Shown here piece after piece: positions 15,478-16,783 of a stretch of 16,783 nt of DNA. This DNA is from CAYOPZ01 sp964406005 (GTDB lineage Bacteria; Bacteroidota; Bacteroidia; Bacteroidales; SM23-62). The position numbers were made by a program, and so were the translations under genes. The stretch is taken from the NCBI GenBank assembly GCA_964406005.1, contig CAYOPZ010000053.1, positions 1 to 16,783 of the forward strand. The letters are read 5' to 3'. Within the stretch, counting starts at the first letter, position 1; each line of letters begins with the position of its first letter. The notes below the pieces were generated by a model, which worked only from the letters and a program-made list of their open reading frames with translations, did not search any database and was not told the origin of the DNA.

Positions 15478-16716
15478 TTAGTCTGTAATCAACATTCGCA
15501 GCATATTCAATCCTGTCAGCGATGCCTTTTGTATATTCCTCCCCCTGTGCTCTCCGAACCGGTAAACCGAAGAAACCACCCGGTCCTTTGAAGCCGTAGC
15601 AATCCAGGTAGTCCCAACAGGTTTGTCGGGTGTACCTCCACCGGGCCCGGCAATCCCGGAGGTGGCGATGGAAAAATCCGAGCCGTACAGTTTTCGTACG
15701 CCTTCTGCCATCTCCCTGGAGACAGTTTCACTGACTGCCCCGAACCTGATGAGGGATTCCTTATTCACCCCAAGTATTCTTTCCTTGATTTCATTGGAAT
15801 ATGCCACAACACAGCCCAGGAAATAATCCGAGCTTCCCGGAACGGATGTAATCATCTGTGCCATCGTACCTCCCGTGCAGCTTTCGGCAAGCGCCAGGGT
15901 GTATCCTCTTTCCCTGAGAAGTTCTCCGATCAGCTTTTCCAGCTGCTCGTCCCCATATCCGTAAAAGTGTTTCCCGGGGATGTATCCCCTGAGTCTTTCA
16001 ACCTCCTTTTCCAGCAATTTTTCAATCCTCCTGTCCTCACCCTGTCCCGTCAGCCGCAGTCTAACCCTTCCCGCGGAAGGCAGGTAGGCAAGTTTTATGC
16101 CCTGTGGCAGCCGATCCTCGAATTCCCGGAGGCTGGATGCCAGGTGGGATTCGGGGATGCCCTGGACCAGCAGGGTCTTATGGACAATAAGCGGAAGTGA
16201 ATACATATCCTTCAGCCCGGGCAATACGTGATCTGTGATCATGGCTTTCATTTCATAGGGAACACCCGGGAGGGAGATGATTTCCGTTCCCTTTTTCGAA
16301 AACCACATTCCGGAGGCCGTACCGTAGCGGTTAGGCAGCAGGATGCAGTTGTCCGGAAGAACGGCCTGTTCTTCGTTGAGCCGGTTCATTTCCACTCCAC
16401 GGCTTTCCAGAAAATCCCGGATCATACGAAGGGCTTCCTCGTTTTTGACCATTTTGCTGCCAAAATATTCTGCAAGTGTTTTCTTTGTGATATCGTCGCT
16501 GGTGGGTCCGAGTCCGCCGGTTAAAATCACAAGCCGGGATCGCTTTGAACTCTCATCGAGCGCCGATCTGATCGCCTGAGCATTATCCGGTATGGCCATA
16601 TTCCGGCCTACCTGTATCCCGATCCCTGTAAGGGCTTCTCCAATCCATGCAGCGTTTGAGTTGACCACCTGTCCGATCAGGATCTCATCACCTATGCTTA
16701 TGATCTCGGCCTTCAT
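15478..16716 (-). CDS. cinA: CinA family protein, nicotinamide-nucleotide amidase
   Basis: 412 aa, two domains. Residues about 1-170 are a MoaB-like molybdopterin-binding fold (IISIGDEILIGQVVNSN, 5-21; TGGLGPTSDD, 66-75), linked in studied CinA proteins to ADP-ribose/NAD-related pyrophosphatase activity. Residues about 255-412 are the PncC domain that deamidates nicotinamide mononucleotide; AESCTGG (277-283) holds the catalytic Ser and TSGIAGPGGGTPDKPVG (352-368) is the other conserved block. Role: recycling of NMN formed by DNA ligase. An in-frame TAA sits directly before ATG 16716, so the start cannot lie further upstream. It is the first gene of the minus-strand cluster visible here. The name refers to competence, but nothing here shows a competence role. 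Confidence 0.95.
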   Translation of the reverse strand: MKAEIISIGDEILIGQVVNSNAAWIGEALTGIGIQVGRNMAIPDNAQAIRSALDESSKRSRLVILTGGLGPTSDDITKKTLAEYFGSKMVKNEEALRMIRDFLESRGVEMNRLNEEQAVLPDNCILLPNRYGTASGMWFSKKGTEIISLPGVPYEMKAMITDHVLPGLKDMYSLPLIVHKTLLVQGIPESHLASSLREFEDRLPQGIKLAYLPSAGRVRLRLTGQGEDRRIEKLLEKEVERLRGYIPGKHFYGYGDEQLEKLIGELLRERGYTLALAESCTGGTMAQMITSVPGSSDYFLGCVVAYSNEIKERILGVNKESLIRFGAVSETVSREMAEGVRKLYGSDFSIATSGIAGPGGGTPDKPVGTTWIATASKDRVVSSVYRFGEHRGRNIQKASLTGLNMLRMLITD

Positions 16717-16719
16717 TTA

Positions 16720-16761
16720 CAAATAAAAGTAAAAATGTCCCGGATTTGCCGGCCGGAACAT
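16720..16761 (-). terminator. Hairpin with T-rich tail just before cinA
   Basis: Arms 16735-16743 (ATGTCCCGG) and 16753-16761 (CCGGAACAT) pair over nine positions, one of them G-U, around a nine-base loop. On the minus strand the stem is followed by a T-rich stretch (16734-16720) ending four bases before cinA. It probably ends a minus-strand gene beyond the window, or is an attenuator in the cinA leader. T bases also follow on the plus strand, so it could work both ways. Confidence 0.5.
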
Positions 16762-16783
16762 CTTTTTGAGCGGGAAACGGGGA

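Overview
The window looks like a chromosomal piece of a Bacteroidota bacterium, probably Bacteroidales-like. The strongest evidence is the minus-strand run cinA - rpmB - rpmG - DUF4295 small protein - ftsY - rimO, an order I know from that phylum. A gyrA followed by a secreted TPR protein, Bacteroidota-style promoter motifs (TTTG ... TAnnTTTG) and the general lack of Shine-Dalgarno sequences agree with this. No rRNA, tRNA, CRISPR array, transposase or integrase was recognised.

Layout. (1) Bases 1-5613 carry an accessory block, all on the plus strand: the 3' part of a CPBP-family membrane protease (cut by the window edge), a NhaA Na+/H+ antiporter, a short UvrA-like twin-ABC ATPase without the UvrB-binding domain, a Blc-type lipocalin lipoprotein whose start overlaps the UvrA-like stop by 8 bases, and an unidentified exported, probably beta-barrel, protein. 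The first and last genes are visibly AT-rich compared with the core. (2) Bases 5468-5730 hold no gene but contain three hairpins: a long imperfect palindrome, a small terminator-like hairpin, and a second hairpin that probably ends the minus-strand TPR gene. (3) Bases 5731-9687 carry the TPR protein and gyrA on the minus strand. (4) clpC (9901-12453, plus) is divergent from gyrA, with a 210-base promoter region between them, and ends two bases from the end of rimO. (5) Bases 12456-16716 carry the conserved minus-strand cluster.

Function. The right-hand two thirds is housekeeping: DNA supercoiling (GyrA), protein quality control (ClpC), ribosome parts (L28, L33) and ribosomal protein modification (RimO on S12), membrane targeting of ribosomes (FtsY), and NAD by-product recycling (CinA). 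The left third looks like a stress or envelope module: ion homeostasis, an ABC ATPase related to DNA-lesion recognition or drug resistance proteins, and lipid-binding and surface proteins.

I found no clearly new defence or mobile system. The items most worth a second look are the UvrA-like/lipocalin coupled pair, the missing lysine in NhaA, the long hairpin at 5522-5585, the intrinsic terminator six bases before ftsY, and a BamE-like segment in the TPR protein.
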